Positions 1 to 7,596 of a stretch of 15,484 nucleotides of DNA are shown one piece after another. Origin of the DNA: Desulfurococcales archaeon (lineage in GTDB: Archaea > Thermoproteota > Thermoprotei_A > Sulfolobales > Ignisphaeraceae). The notes beneath the pieces are model-generated. The model saw nothing but the letters and a program-made list of their open reading frames with translations. It ran no database searches and was not told the origin of the DNA. The stretch is from NCBI GenBank assembly GCA_028276605.1, contig JAPYWC010000010.1, positions 1 to 15,484 of the forward strand, in the 5' to 3' direction. Positions within the stretch are counted from its first letter, which is position 1. Each line of letters opens with the position of its first letter. The translations under genes were made by a program, and so were the position numbers.

Positions 1-516
1 GTTCAGGATATTAATTGTTGCAAAATATGGGCATACACCTAACTTTTCAGCTAAATTCCTGGCTACATCAACGTGATTCGAAGAGCCAAGAATTACGGAA
101 AGTATGAGGTGTGGTATCATTGATTGAATCCTTGAATAATACCTACACCTACCTTGCACCCTCATCAAGCCACATAGTATCCAGAAGCCCTCTAATGCGC
201 TTTCATCTCGTATAATCTCGTTAATCATTGGACACATTCTCCGACCACTATAAAGTACTGCAAAGCGAAGCTTTAGAGACCTTGCCTCCCTAATCACAGG
301 GTCTAGTTCATTACGCGTTCTAACCGTGTATAAAGCCTTCTCAAAAACACCTTCTTTAACAAGATTTTTCACAGCATAGAGAACAGAAACTGTTTTTCCA
401 AACCCTGTAGGAGCTGATACAACAATCAACTTGCCGGGCCTAGCATTATCCTCTATGAACTTGGCAAGCTCAACTTGTCCTGGCCTTGGGCTTCTATATG
501 GAAACCCCTCTACCAC
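1..516 (-). CDS. XPD/Rad3-like Fe-S superfamily 2 DNA helicase, N-terminal part (cut by window edge)
   Basis: ATP-dependent 5'-3' DNA helicase of the DEAD_2/Rad3 family, with a presumed role in DNA repair or helix opening. Only the first 172 codons are present; the C-terminus lies beyond base 1. Reading from a GTG at 516, the protein opens with the helicase N-terminal pattern PYRSPRPGQ, then a Walker A motif APTGFGKT at about residues 35-42 and the TRNEL segment near 85-89. Four cysteines at about 95, 115, 124 and 162 (MCPM, LCGL, GRCRYY, GVCPYF) sit where XPD enzymes bind a 4Fe-4S cluster. The second and third are farther apart (8 residues between) than I recall for characterised XPD proteins, so a Rad3 paralogue is possible. 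GTG is the only plausible start: an in-frame stop, which is the chrA stop codon, lies 30 bp upstream and a GGGAGG-like ribosome site lies between. It is on the same strand as the upstream transporter gene and probably co-transcribed. Confidence 0.85.
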   Translation of the reverse strand, partial: MVEGFPYRSPRPGQVELAKFIEDNARPGKLIVVSAPTGFGKTVSVLYAVKNLVKEGVFEKALYTVRTRNELDPVIREARSLKLRFAVLYSGRRMCPMINEIIRDESALEGFWILCGLMRVQGRCRYYSRIQSMIPHLILSVILGSSNHVDVARNLAEKLGVCPYFATINILN

Positions 517-546
517 TGTGACTAAAGCCTCCCGAGTAGATCTATA

Positions 547-1113
547 CTATAGTTGCCAAACACCTAAAAGCCCTAATGCAATGCCTGCGAGTGCAGACAA
601 AGCTATCACAACTATTGGGTCTACATCTAACAGCTCCACTGCTATAAAAGCCGCAATAGCTATTATAGCTGTAGCAATGGTGGCTCCATGCCCTAAACCC
701 TTAAATGTGCCTCTAATAATTGTTATAAGCGCTGACATGACGAGACCTACAATTGCCCCTCTAATACCATTTAGTACGCTCCTAACGTAGAAGTTCTCAT
801 AGAATCTCTGCAAGAATGTTGCTATTACTAGAATTACCGTAAAAGGTGGAATAATAACCCCCATTGTTGCAAGTGCTGAGCCTAGCACACCCCCAATTTT
901 ATAGCCTATATAGGTAGCAGAATTTATGGCTATAGGTCCCGGCGTTGATTCTGCAATAGCTATTAAATCAATGAATTCTGACTCTGACAACCAATGATGC
1001 CTAACAACAACTTCGTACCTTAGTATAGGTATCATTGCATACCCTCCACCAAACATTATAGCACCTATTTTTAGAAATGTTAGGAAAAGATCGAGAAGCA
1101 CTGGAAGATTCAT
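547..1113 (-). CDS. chrA: Half-size ChrA-family chromate/anion transporter
   Basis: Integral membrane transporter of the CHR family, whose characterised members export chromate; the real substrate here is unknown. At 188 aa it is a single-domain (short-chain) form. The CHR signatures are clear: FGGGYAMIPILR at residues 21-32 and ESTPGPIAINSATYIG at 55-70. Four or five hydrophobic membrane segments cover most of the rest. Short-chain ChrA proteins are commonly encoded as tandem N- and C-half genes, but no second half is next to this gene: the upstream neighbour is a divergent radical SAM gene and the downstream neighbour is a helicase. The start is ATG with a GTGAT ribosome site about 5 bases upstream. 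The shared gap to the divergent gene holds a TATA-like element. Confidence 0.88.
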   Translation of the reverse strand: MNLPVLLDLFLTFLKIGAIMFGGGYAMIPILRYEVVVRHHWLSESEFIDLIAIAESTPGPIAINSATYIGYKIGGVLGSALATMGVIIPPFTVILVIATFLQRFYENFYVRSVLNGIRGAIVGLVMSALITIIRGTFKGLGHGATIATAIIAIAAFIAVELLDVDPIVVIALSALAGIALGLLGVWQL

Positions 1114-1163
1114 AAAGCATCACGCAGACCACTCTTTAGCTGATCACTAATCACATGATAAAG

Positions 1164-1171
1164 TATTATAA
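1164..1171. promoter_or_regulatory. TATA-like element in the chrA / radical SAM divergent promoter region
   Basis: The run TATTATAA is close to an archaeal TATA box read either way. It sits about 60 bases before the radical SAM start and about 50 bases before the chrA start, so one element could serve both genes. A short direct repeat TTTAGCT occurs just after it (about 1175-1190). No transcription start can be placed from sequence alone. Confidence 0.35.
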
Positions 1172-1227
1172 GCTATTTAGCTGTTTAGCTTTAAGATAGA
1201 TGAAGAAACCGTGGGTATGCTTCTAGT

Positions 1228-2373
1228 ATGGGTCGCTGTATCATATGTGGTAGGAGTGGAAAAACCATTAGTGATGTAATAGGGGTATGCGTTGACTGCT
1301 TAAGGAACAGACCATATGAAGCGTTGCAGATCGCCATGAAGGCTCATATAGAATATAGAAAGAGGCTTGGTCTTCCTCCTGAACCTCCAAGACATTCAGA
1401 TGGAGTTAAATGCAATATCTGCGTGAATGAGTGCGTAATACCTCCAAATGGTGTTGGTTTCTGTGGTGTTTGGAAAAATGATGGTGGTCTGCTAAAGCCT
1501 ATTGAAGGGTTTAGCACAGGTATACTGCATTACTATCTGGACCCCCTTCCAACAAATTGTGTAGCGACTCCTGTTTGCCCTGCAGCTACTGGTGCTGGAT
1601 ATCCAAAGTATGCCTTAGTGAATGGTCCTGAGTATGGCTACTATAATCTGGCTATATTCTTTGCCGGATGTAATCTTGATTGTCTCTTTTGCCAGAATTG
1701 GGAGCATAAGAATATGATTGTCAATAGTAGACTTAGAATAGCGTATAAGGTTTCTGAAGATGATATTGTAAGAGTGGCGCTTTATAGTAAGGTTCCCTGT
1801 GTATGCTATTTCGGAGGAGATCCAGGACCACATGCTATCTATGCTTTAAAGGTTTCTCGAAGAATCGTTGAAGAAGCCCAGAGAAAGGGTATTATAAAGA
1901 GGATTTGCTGGGAGACAAATGGAGTTGTTAATGAGAATATAATGAAGGAGATGGCAAGGATTAGTCTCGTTAGTGGAGGTATAGTAAAGATTGATTGGAA
2001 AGCTTGGTCTCCTGCTGTATATCAAGCTCTTACAGGAATCGATGGCTGGAAAGCAGTTGAAAGAGTGAAGAGGAATGTTAAATTAGTTGCTGAGATGGCA
2101 AAAGAAAGGAAGGAGATTCCATTACTTGTTGTAAGCATTCTTCTTGTTCCTGGATATGTGGATGCAGAGGAAGTGTACCATATAGCAGAATACATAGCTT
2201 CAATAGATGAGGAGACGCCTTTGGTATTACTAGCGTTTTACCCTACACATCTGTTACGGGATCTGCCACCAACAAGTAGAAGACATGCGCAACAAGCATT
2301 TGAGGCTGCTAGAAAAGCAGGATTAAAGAGGGTTTTCATAGGTAATGAATGGCTTTTAGGAGAGTACTACTAA
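1228..2373 (+). CDS. Radical SAM protein, pyruvate-formate-lyase-activating enzyme/AmrS-like
   Basis: Radical S-adenosylmethionine enzyme of unknown substrate. The cluster-binding motif CNLDCLFC (Cys148, 152, 155) followed by QNW is typical of the PflA-activase/AmmeMemoRadiSam branch, and a GGDP motif near residues 195-200 matches the SAM-binding GGE/GGD element. Before the core is the family's Cys knot (Cys62, 65, 69, 79, ending GFCGVW). In addition, the first 24 residues form a separate CxxC...CxxC pair (Cys4, 7, 21, 24) that looks like a zinc knuckle, and Cys111 and Cys117 lie in a segment between knot and core. Length is 381 aa, longer than the roughly 330 aa I expect for AmrS. ATG at 1228 is chosen because it begins just before the N-terminal Cys pair; the upstream ATG at 1217 is out of frame. 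No AMMECR1 or Memo gene is in the window. The gene stands alone, divergent from chrA. Confidence 0.8.
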   Translation: MGRCIICGRSGKTISDVIGVCVDCLRNRPYEALQIAMKAHIEYRKRLGLPPEPPRHSDGVKCNICVNECVIPPNGVGFCGVWKNDGGLLKPIEGFSTGILHYYLDPLPTNCVATPVCPAATGAGYPKYALVNGPEYGYYNLAIFFAGCNLDCLFCQNWEHKNMIVNSRLRIAYKVSEDDIVRVALYSKVPCVCYFGGDPGPHAIYALKVSRRIVEEAQRKGIIKRICWETNGVVNENIMKEMARISLVSGGIVKIDWKAWSPAVYQALTGIDGWKAVERVKRNVKLVAEMAKERKEIPLLVVSILLVPGYVDAEEVYHIAEYIASIDEETPLVLLAFYPTHLLRDLPPTSRRHAQQAFEAARKAGLKRVFIGNEWLLGEYY

Positions 2374-2433
2374 TGTGTCAGCTTACGGCTATTCAATCAT
2401 CTGTTCATCCTGACGTGCACTCATCATTACACA
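2374..2433 (-). ncRNA. Candidate box C/D sRNA (2'-O-methylation guide)
   Basis: On the minus strand the gap after the radical SAM gene shows the full dual-guide architecture: box C ATGATGA (2427-2421), a 12-nt guide (2420-2409), D' ATGA (2408-2405, one mismatch to CTGA), a 4-nt spacer, C' ATGATTG (2400-2394, 5 of 7), a 12-nt guide (2393-2382) and box D CTGA (2381-2378). Flanking TGTG (2433-2430) and CACA (2377-2374) can form a 4-bp terminal stem. In archaea L7Ae, Nop5 and fibrillarin assemble on such RNAs and methylate the target base opposite the fifth guide base upstream of D or D'. Predicted target strings are CTTACGGCTATT (methyl at the C in position 5) and CCTGACGTGCAC (methyl at the A in position 5). 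I cannot assign the targets. No start or end has been measured. Confidence 0.6.
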
Positions 2434-2506
2434 AGAAATCACGTATTACATTACCCACCTTACCTAAGCATATAGTATAATAATGTATTTGTTACCCACA
2501 ACAAAA

Positions 2507-2516
2507 GTTTTTATTT
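2507..2516 (+). promoter_or_regulatory. Probable TATA box of trpS
   Basis: GTTTTTATTT preceded by a purine-rich CAAAA stretch that could serve as the TFB recognition element. It lies about 60 bases before the TrpRS start, which would place transcription initiation near 2538 and leave a leader of about 30 bases. Confidence 0.4.
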
Positions 2517-2561
2517 GGCATCAATCCTAATAAGTGCTGATAATATGTGTACATCCAATTC

Positions 2562-2567
2562 GGTGAT
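2562..2567 (+). promoter_or_regulatory. Ribosome binding site of trpS
   Basis: GGTGAT matches the end of archaeal 16S rRNA and lies immediately before the ATG at 2570. It supports that ATG over downstream alternatives. Confidence 0.55.
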
Positions 2568-2569
2568 CA

Positions 2570-3724
2570 ATGTTTGTGGCATCAAATGAGGTCGCTGTAA
2601 CACCTTGGGAGGCAGAAGCCTTTGTAGACTATGATAAGCTCATAAAGATATTTGGAAGTAGACCGTTAACAGACAACGAGATTAATCTCCTGAAAAGCAT
2701 TACTGGCGAAATACATCCAATGCTCAGACGCCGTGTATTCTACTCTCACAGAGACTTCGACAAGTTTATAGAGTCATACAAAAGTGGTGTAAGATGCGCA
2801 TTGTATACAGGTAGAGGACCTTCGGGACATACTCACCTCGGACATATACTTCCATGGATCTTCACAAAGTGGCTTCAGGATAAGCTAGGTCTCGAGCTCT
2901 TCTTCCAGATAACAGACGATGAGAAGTATTGGCATAGTGAAGGCGGAAACATAGAGGAATTCAATAGGCTTGCCTACGAGAATATTTTAGATCTAGCAGC
3001 ATTAGGGTTTGACCCAGCAAAAACTCATGTTATTATAGATTCAGAGGATATAGCATTCCTCTACCCAATAGCTATAAGGGTTGCTAAGAAAATAACGTTC
3101 TCAACTCAGAAGGGTGCGTTTGGCTTTACGGAGTCGACTAATGTTGGAATGATTTTCTATCCAGTGCTACAGATTTCAGTAGCTTTCTTACCAACAGAGC
3201 TTTATGGTGAAAGAGTAGATGTTCTAATACCTGCTGGCATTGATCAAGATCCTTACTGGAGAATAGCTAGGGACATAGCACCCTCGCTAGGGTACCCAAA
3301 GCCTGCGCAAATTCATAACAAGCTGTTGCCAGGTTTAGGTGTGGGAGGGAAGATGTCTTCGTCAAAACCTGAAACAGCCATATATACTACAGATTTGCCC
3401 GAAGAAGCCATGAAGAAGATTATTAGAGCCTATACTGGTGGTCAACCAACTGCCGAGCTTCAGAGAAAACTTGGTGGAAACCCTGATCATTGCCCAGTGT
3501 TTAAGATGTATGAGATGCTATTTGAAGAAGATGATAAGAAACTTCAGGATAGGTACCATGCCTGCAAAACAGGAGCTCTTCTATGTGGTGAGTGTAAGGC
3601 CGAGCTTGCAGAAAGAGTTGCAAGATTCTTAAAGGATCATCAAGCAAAGAGAAAGGCTGCAGAAAGCTATGTCGATAAGTACCTTATTAGAAACAAATTT
3701 AATCCACCGAGAATCAGGAAGTAG
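2570..3724 (+). CDS. trpS: Tryptophan--tRNA ligase (TrpRS), archaeal type
   Basis: Class I aminoacyl-tRNA synthetase charging tRNA-Trp with tryptophan in the cytoplasm. The two ATP-binding signatures are present: HLGH (the HIGH motif) at residues 89-92 within GRGPSGHTHLGHILPW, and KMSSS at 261-265 within GGKMSSSKPETA. The segment FQITDDEKYW and the PAGIDQDPYWR region are typical of archaeal/eukaryotic TrpRS. Near the C-terminus a cysteine trio (Cys332, 339, 342; CKTGALLCGECK) matches the conserved archaeal tail. At 384 aa it has the usual length. It is a single gene with its own promoter-like element and ribosome site, and its stop is 19 bases from the stop of the convergent reverse gyrase gene. 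Confidence 0.97.
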   Translation: MFVASNEVAVTPWEAEAFVDYDKLIKIFGSRPLTDNEINLLKSITGEIHPMLRRRVFYSHRDFDKFIESYKSGVRCALYTGRGPSGHTHLGHILPWIFTKWLQDKLGLELFFQITDDEKYWHSEGGNIEEFNRLAYENILDLAALGFDPAKTHVIIDSEDIAFLYPIAIRVAKKITFSTQKGAFGFTESTNVGMIFYPVLQISVAFLPTELYGERVDVLIPAGIDQDPYWRIARDIAPSLGYPKPAQIHNKLLPGLGVGGKMSSSKPETAIYTTDLPEEAMKKIIRAYTGGQPTAELQRKLGGNPDHCPVFKMYEMLFEEDDKKLQDRYHACKTGALLCGECKAELAERVARFLKDHQAKRKAAESYVDKYLIRNKFNPPRIRK

Positions 3725-3743
3725 TTGACAAAGGCTAGTACTT

Positions 3744-6700
3744 TTAAGTGAAGGCGATCGCATCCGCCTTAACGCATTGCGTACTTATGTCAATAGATGT
3801 AGTGTTTTGCGCTATTTGTTGTGTTCTTCCCCATATACTCTCCGCCACCAACCTTATATCATTCAATGCACTTTCAATAGATATTTTACCTGCTTCAATC
3901 TCGTCCATAATTTTTTCTAGCTTTCTAGTGGCTTCAACTCCTATAATATCATTGAAGTTTCTTGAAAGTATATTTGCAACTTCTACCCCTAGCTTTGTGG
4001 GTACAACTACTTTCTTTCTTTTGCTCAGTATTATGTATCCATGCCTAATATTGTTATCTATTGCTTTTGCATAGGTACTAGGCCTTCCAATACCATAGAT
4101 CCTCATCAATGTTACGAGGTCTGAAACCCTATACAGCCCTACTTCAGATTTCTTCAACACCTTAACCGCATCAGGCTTCAGTACTTGACCTGCTGAAAGG
4201 TTCTTAAATTGTGGGTAAAGCTTGATGGGGTAAAGCACTGTAAACCCTTTCTCAACAACATCAACAGGAACTTCAAGATCTATTCTTCTGCCAACAACTT
4301 CTAGAGAAACCTTAGCATAAACAACTTTTGCAGGCTTCATCTGGCTAGCTAGAAACCTTCTAAAGATGAGGTCATAGAGCTTTAGATGATCGCTTGAAAT
4401 CCTTGTAAGAATACCTATATCGCCACGTAACACTGCCTCCACAACTTCGTCCGCGCGAAGAGGTGTTGTAGGTCTTATAGCCTCATGAGCTCCTTCAGCT
4501 TTTTCATCGAGGCCCCAAGCTCTAGGCTGGTACATGTCTAGCAACCCTAGCTTCTCTAAAGCTTCTTTAGCTATGGCAATACCTGTTGTGGAAACCCTTG
4601 TCGAATCTGTTCTATGATACGTTATTAAGCCTAGTTCGAATAGATTCTGCGCAAGTGACATAACCTTAGATGCTGTAAATCCGTAAACCATGTTTGCTTC
4701 AGCAATTAATGTATCTGTTGTAAATGGTGGTGGAGGATTCACTGTTCTCTCTTCATACGATACCTCAAGAACCTTTATCCCTTTGTCCATCACCTTCTTA
4801 GCGACTTCCTCTGCTACAGATCTCTCCACAGAACCCAAAAACACTGAAAGTCTGTAGCCATTCCACTGAACATCAATCGCATAACCCATTTTTGACCTAT
4901 ACTCCCTATACCTATTAACAGACCATATTAGTACTGGGGACTGAACCCTGCCTGCACCAAGCCATGGCTTATTAAATGAGAGCTGCAGATATGTACTAAG
5001 CTCAAACCCTATCCATCTGTCAGCAATTCTTCGTGCAATCTGAGCTAACACTCTACCCACATTTATCTTTCTAGGATTTTGTATTGCTTCTAGAATCGCT
5101 TGCTTAGTTACCTCCCTAAACTCTATTCTAAAGATGTTTTTGTTGAAGTTATAGATAATATTGTAGACATCGAATGCTATCTTTTCTCCCTCTGTATCAG
5201 GATCTGTAGCTATGTATACAATGTCAACTTCAGACGCAAGCTTTTGAAGAACATGAGCTACTGTAGCTGATGTGTAAACATTTGTCGAACCACAATAAGG
5301 ACACGCTTCGTAAACTCCGACAAATTGGTTTCCACAATCTCTGCATTTGGTGATGAAATCGTATATGGGGCTATATTCTTTATCGTTTATCACTACTCCA
5401 TGAAATCCTATATCAGTAACAAGGTCTGTTATATGTCCTCGAGTTGCTACAACAGTAGCAACGTAGACTCTGTCTGCTAATGGTATCACTGTTTCATATA
5501 CTATCACATCGCCAATCACTTTCTTGGCTGGTTTCCCAAACATTGATGCTATTGTCTTCGCTTTTGTGGGAGACTCTACAACAATCAGTGCCGTCTTTAT
5601 ATTATTCATTGGTATGCCTTGGCCTCCACCGGTACTCCTACTCTCTATAACCTTATTTATAGATTCCTCTAGTAATACATCATTAAGTTCTCTAAAGCCT
5701 GAGAAAGGTGCAAGCCTTCGTAACCTTGTAGCAAGTATTTCGATAAGCTCTCTATACCTCTCAAAAATTACAGCCAATCCATGTGTTTTGCTACCTCCAA
5801 GCATACGCGATGTTCTACCGCTTGCTTGTATATATGTATATGGATCAGGTCTTATTATGTAAATACCGTTGTGAGTTTTTGCAATTACACCATAGCCCTC
5901 AATGACTATGTAGTCCTTGGATTGTAGGTAAAGCCCTACCTTCTCCATTATACTGCTCTTCACCTTTTTTAGTATCTCTATTGTAGGTGCAATATTTTCT
6001 GGTACAGGTATAGAGCCTTTGAGAACCTTTGAGTAGAGAATAAGCATTGCAGGCGTGCTGCGCTGAATAATCTCGGCAACAGCCTTTATTTCCTCATCAA
6101 CATCTGCCCCCATGGATTTCAAAGCCTTTAAAACTATGAACATTGTCCTAATGTTATTTAGGGACTCTTCCAATCTCCTCGCAATTTGGGGAACTCCAAT
6201 AAATATTGCAAAGCGTATTCTTTGCGGTTCGTCAAGTCCTCGAACAAGTGTTCCATAGTACGATGCCGTACCTATTAATACGTCTACCTCTCCACGCCTA
6301 AACTTGTCAACAGCTTTACTACCACTCTTAGCAATAGCATACCTGATCCCCGCACTTTTAAACATGTCCTCCAGCTTCTTTACATAGTCTTTGTAGAGAG
6401 ATGAAACAAAGATTATTCCGCTGCCAGCTTTCTTAACAATGTCTACGACCTTATCTATGTTGTCTATACTTATGTAGTAGTCGTCAACGCTTCTTAGATA
6501 CTCAAACACTGCACCTGCATCAAACCCTAGTAACTCCTTCAGAAGCAGAGCTTTGATTCCCTTTAACCTGCCTGTAGCTGATGCTACGACTAGCTGTGTA
6601 TTAATTCTTGAAAGCTTGTACTTTACAACAGCTTCTAGCTCCAGCACCTCTCGTTGAAGCTTATTCACCATCTCTTCATTCTTTGTATACTTAGCTATAA

Positions 6701-7430
6701 AGAGGTTTTGCTTAGCCTTTACAAGCCTTAAGCCAGCATCTATAAGCTCATCATCGAATCCAAGCAGTCGTAGAACTCTCTCAACGTTTTTCGAATTCTT
6801 AAGTATAGAGTCCAAATCGTCAGCAATAATGATATCTACTCTCTTGTCCTGCAATAACTCCTTGCTTCTAGATAAGAATGCCGCCGATGTTATAAGTATG
6901 TCGAACTTATCCTGAGCAATCTCAGCCTTAATTTCTGCTGCATTCCTCGATGAGGAGTCGTAGAACAGGATCCTCAAGGAATCCTCTGTATAACCTAAAT
7001 CTCTTAACCTCCTCAGAAATTCTGTAATCCTTGTATACATTTGCTTAGCTATCTCCCTTGTTGGTGTGATTATGTAGACCCTATTCTTGTAATTAAGAGC
7101 CTTGTAAAGAGCGTAAACCGCTAGAAGTGTTGATTTACCTACACCTGTAGGCGCAATAAGTGCAAAGGACTCGCCTGAAAGAAGCCTTTTACTCCAATAC
7201 TCCTGCAAAGACCACATATCATAGCCTGTACAAAACTTAAAGAAATTCTTGAAACTCTCTACCTCTCTCTCCAAAACTTTGAAAAGACTTCCAAAAGACG
7301 AATCACCACTATCAGCTTCAGCACCACAAACAATAATGTCCTCAACGACTCCCTGTAAAGTTCTGCAACCTCGGACTCCTCTATATATTAGCCTTATCAA
7401 CGTCACTCCCAATATCACTGTTCTTTTCAA
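3744..7430 (-). CDS. rgy: Reverse gyrase
   Basis: ATP-dependent type IA topoisomerase that introduces positive supercoils; a hallmark of hyperthermophiles. The single 1228-aa chain has an N-terminal SF2 helicase half and a C-terminal topoisomerase half. Helicase motifs: Walker A APTGVGKST (93-101), DDLD (204-207), SATG (284-287) and QASGRTSR (535-542). Topoisomerase motifs: Toprim start LIVVESPTKAKT (about 615-626), acidic DPDTEGE (743-749), GRVQSP (827-832) and catalytic Tyr938 in LITYHRTDS. The second zinc finger is intact (Cys696, 699, 710, 713). The first, expected right after IYRG near the N-terminus, keeps only Cys22 and Cys35 and looks degenerate. The start is uncertain: TTG at 7430 is the longest reading, another TTG at 7400 is possible, and the ATG at 7434 is out of frame. 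Divergent from alba, convergent with trpS. Confidence 0.97.
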   Translation of the reverse strand: MKRTVILGVTLIRLIYRGVRGCRTLQGVVEDIIVCGAEADSGDSSFGSLFKVLEREVESFKNFFKFCTGYDMWSLQEYWSKRLLSGESFALIAPTGVGKSTLLAVYALYKALNYKNRVYIITPTREIAKQMYTRITEFLRRLRDLGYTEDSLRILFYDSSSRNAAEIKAEIAQDKFDILITSAAFLSRSKELLQDKRVDIIIADDLDSILKNSKNVERVLRLLGFDDELIDAGLRLVKAKQNLFIAKYTKNEEMVNKLQREVLELEAVVKYKLSRINTQLVVASATGRLKGIKALLLKELLGFDAGAVFEYLRSVDDYYISIDNIDKVVDIVKKAGSGIIFVSSLYKDYVKKLEDMFKSAGIRYAIAKSGSKAVDKFRRGEVDVLIGTASYYGTLVRGLDEPQRIRFAIFIGVPQIARRLEESLNNIRTMFIVLKALKSMGADVDEEIKAVAEIIQRSTPAMLILYSKVLKGSIPVPENIAPTIEILKKVKSSIMEKVGLYLQSKDYIVIEGYGVIAKTHNGIYIIRPDPYTYIQASGRTSRMLGGSKTHGLAVIFERYRELIEILATRLRRLAPFSGFRELNDVLLEESINKVIESRSTGGGQGIPMNNIKTALIVVESPTKAKTIASMFGKPAKKVIGDVIVYETVIPLADRVYVATVVATRGHITDLVTDIGFHGVVINDKEYSPIYDFITKCRDCGNQFVGVYEACPYCGSTNVYTSATVAHVLQKLASEVDIVYIATDPDTEGEKIAFDVYNIIYNFNKNIFRIEFREVTKQAILEAIQNPRKINVGRVLAQIARRIADRWIGFELSTYLQLSFNKPWLGAGRVQSPVLIWSVNRYREYRSKMGYAIDVQWNGYRLSVFLGSVERSVAEEVAKKVMDKGIKVLEVSYEERTVNPPPPFTTDTLIAEANMVYGFTASKVMSLAQNLFELGLITYHRTDSTRVSTTGIAIAKEALEKLGLLDMYQPRAWGLDEKAEGAHEAIRPTTPLRADEVVEAVLRGDIGILTRISSDHLKLYDLIFRRFLASQMKPAKVVYAKVSLEVVGRRIDLEVPVDVVEKGFTVLYPIKLYPQFKNLSAGQVLKPDAVKVLKKSEVGLYRVSDLVTLMRIYGIGRPSTYAKAIDNNIRHGYIILSKRKKVVVPTKLGVEVANILSRNFNDIIGVEATRKLEKIMDEIEAGKISIESALNDIRLVAESIWGRTQQIAQNTTSIDISTQCVKADAIAFT

Positions 7431-7440
7431 ACATAACGAG

Positions 7441-7468
7441 AATTCAAAAGAAGTCAGTCCTTTGAATT
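7441..7468. repeat. Inverted repeat upstream of reverse gyrase
   Basis: AATTCAAAAG (7441-7450) and CTTTGAATT (7460-7468) are reverse complements apart from one bulged base, with a 9-base spacer. It begins about 10 bases upstream of the reverse gyrase start. It could be an operator or an mRNA-leader hairpin; the sequence alone does not decide. Confidence 0.45.
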
Positions 7469-7480
7469 AGTAATACTTGA

Positions 7481-7509
7481 CTTGAAATTTTTTGCTTGAC
7501 AACTTCAAG
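7481..7509. repeat. Second short inverted repeat in the rgy-alba spacer
   Basis: CTTGAA (7481-7486) and TTCAAG (7504-7509) are perfect reverse complements flanking a T-rich run and a further TTGAC. With the repeat at 7441-7468 it fills most of the rgy-proximal half of the divergent spacer. Confidence 0.3.
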
Positions 7510-7520
7510 CACAACAAATA

Positions 7521-7530
7521 AGTTTTTAAC
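7521..7530 (+). promoter_or_regulatory. Probable TATA box of alba
   Basis: AGTTTTTAAC after an A-rich stretch. Its distance to the ATG at 7597 would give a transcription start near 7550-7555 and a leader of about 45 bases. Confidence 0.4.
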
Positions 7531-7583
7531 CCTAGCCCATACTCTAGAAAGTTTAGCACACAACAAAGTTGAAAATCGGAATA

Positions 7584-7590
7584 GAGGGGT
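7584..7590 (+). promoter_or_regulatory. Ribosome binding site of alba
   Basis: GAGGGGT, six bases before the ATG at 7597, is a good Shine-Dalgarno match and fixes the start. Confidence 0.5.
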
Positions 7591-7596
7591 TAAGAT

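Noticed and set aside
431..790. Plus-strand open frame opposite the chrA and helicase genes
   Set aside because: Shadow of two recognisable minus-strand genes; its translation has no family features.
1114..1160. Partial C/D-like boxes (GTGATCA then TCTGC) on the minus strand upstream of chrA
   Set aside because: Box C has a mismatch and the D' candidate reads CTGC; no second box pair follows.
2374..2569. tRNA gene in the longest gene-free gap
   Set aside because: No cloverleaf arms or T-loop consensus on either strand; the gap is explained by the C/D sRNA candidate and the trpS promoter.
6725..6760. ATGATGA on the minus strand within reverse gyrase
   Set aside because: It is explained by coding sequence (a DDEL stretch), and only CTGG, not CTGA, follows.
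7381..7434. Short minus-strand frame from ATG 7434 overlapping the reverse gyrase start
   Set aside because: Only 17 codons, no ribosome site seen, and the frame is incompatible with reverse gyrase; probably a chance ATG.
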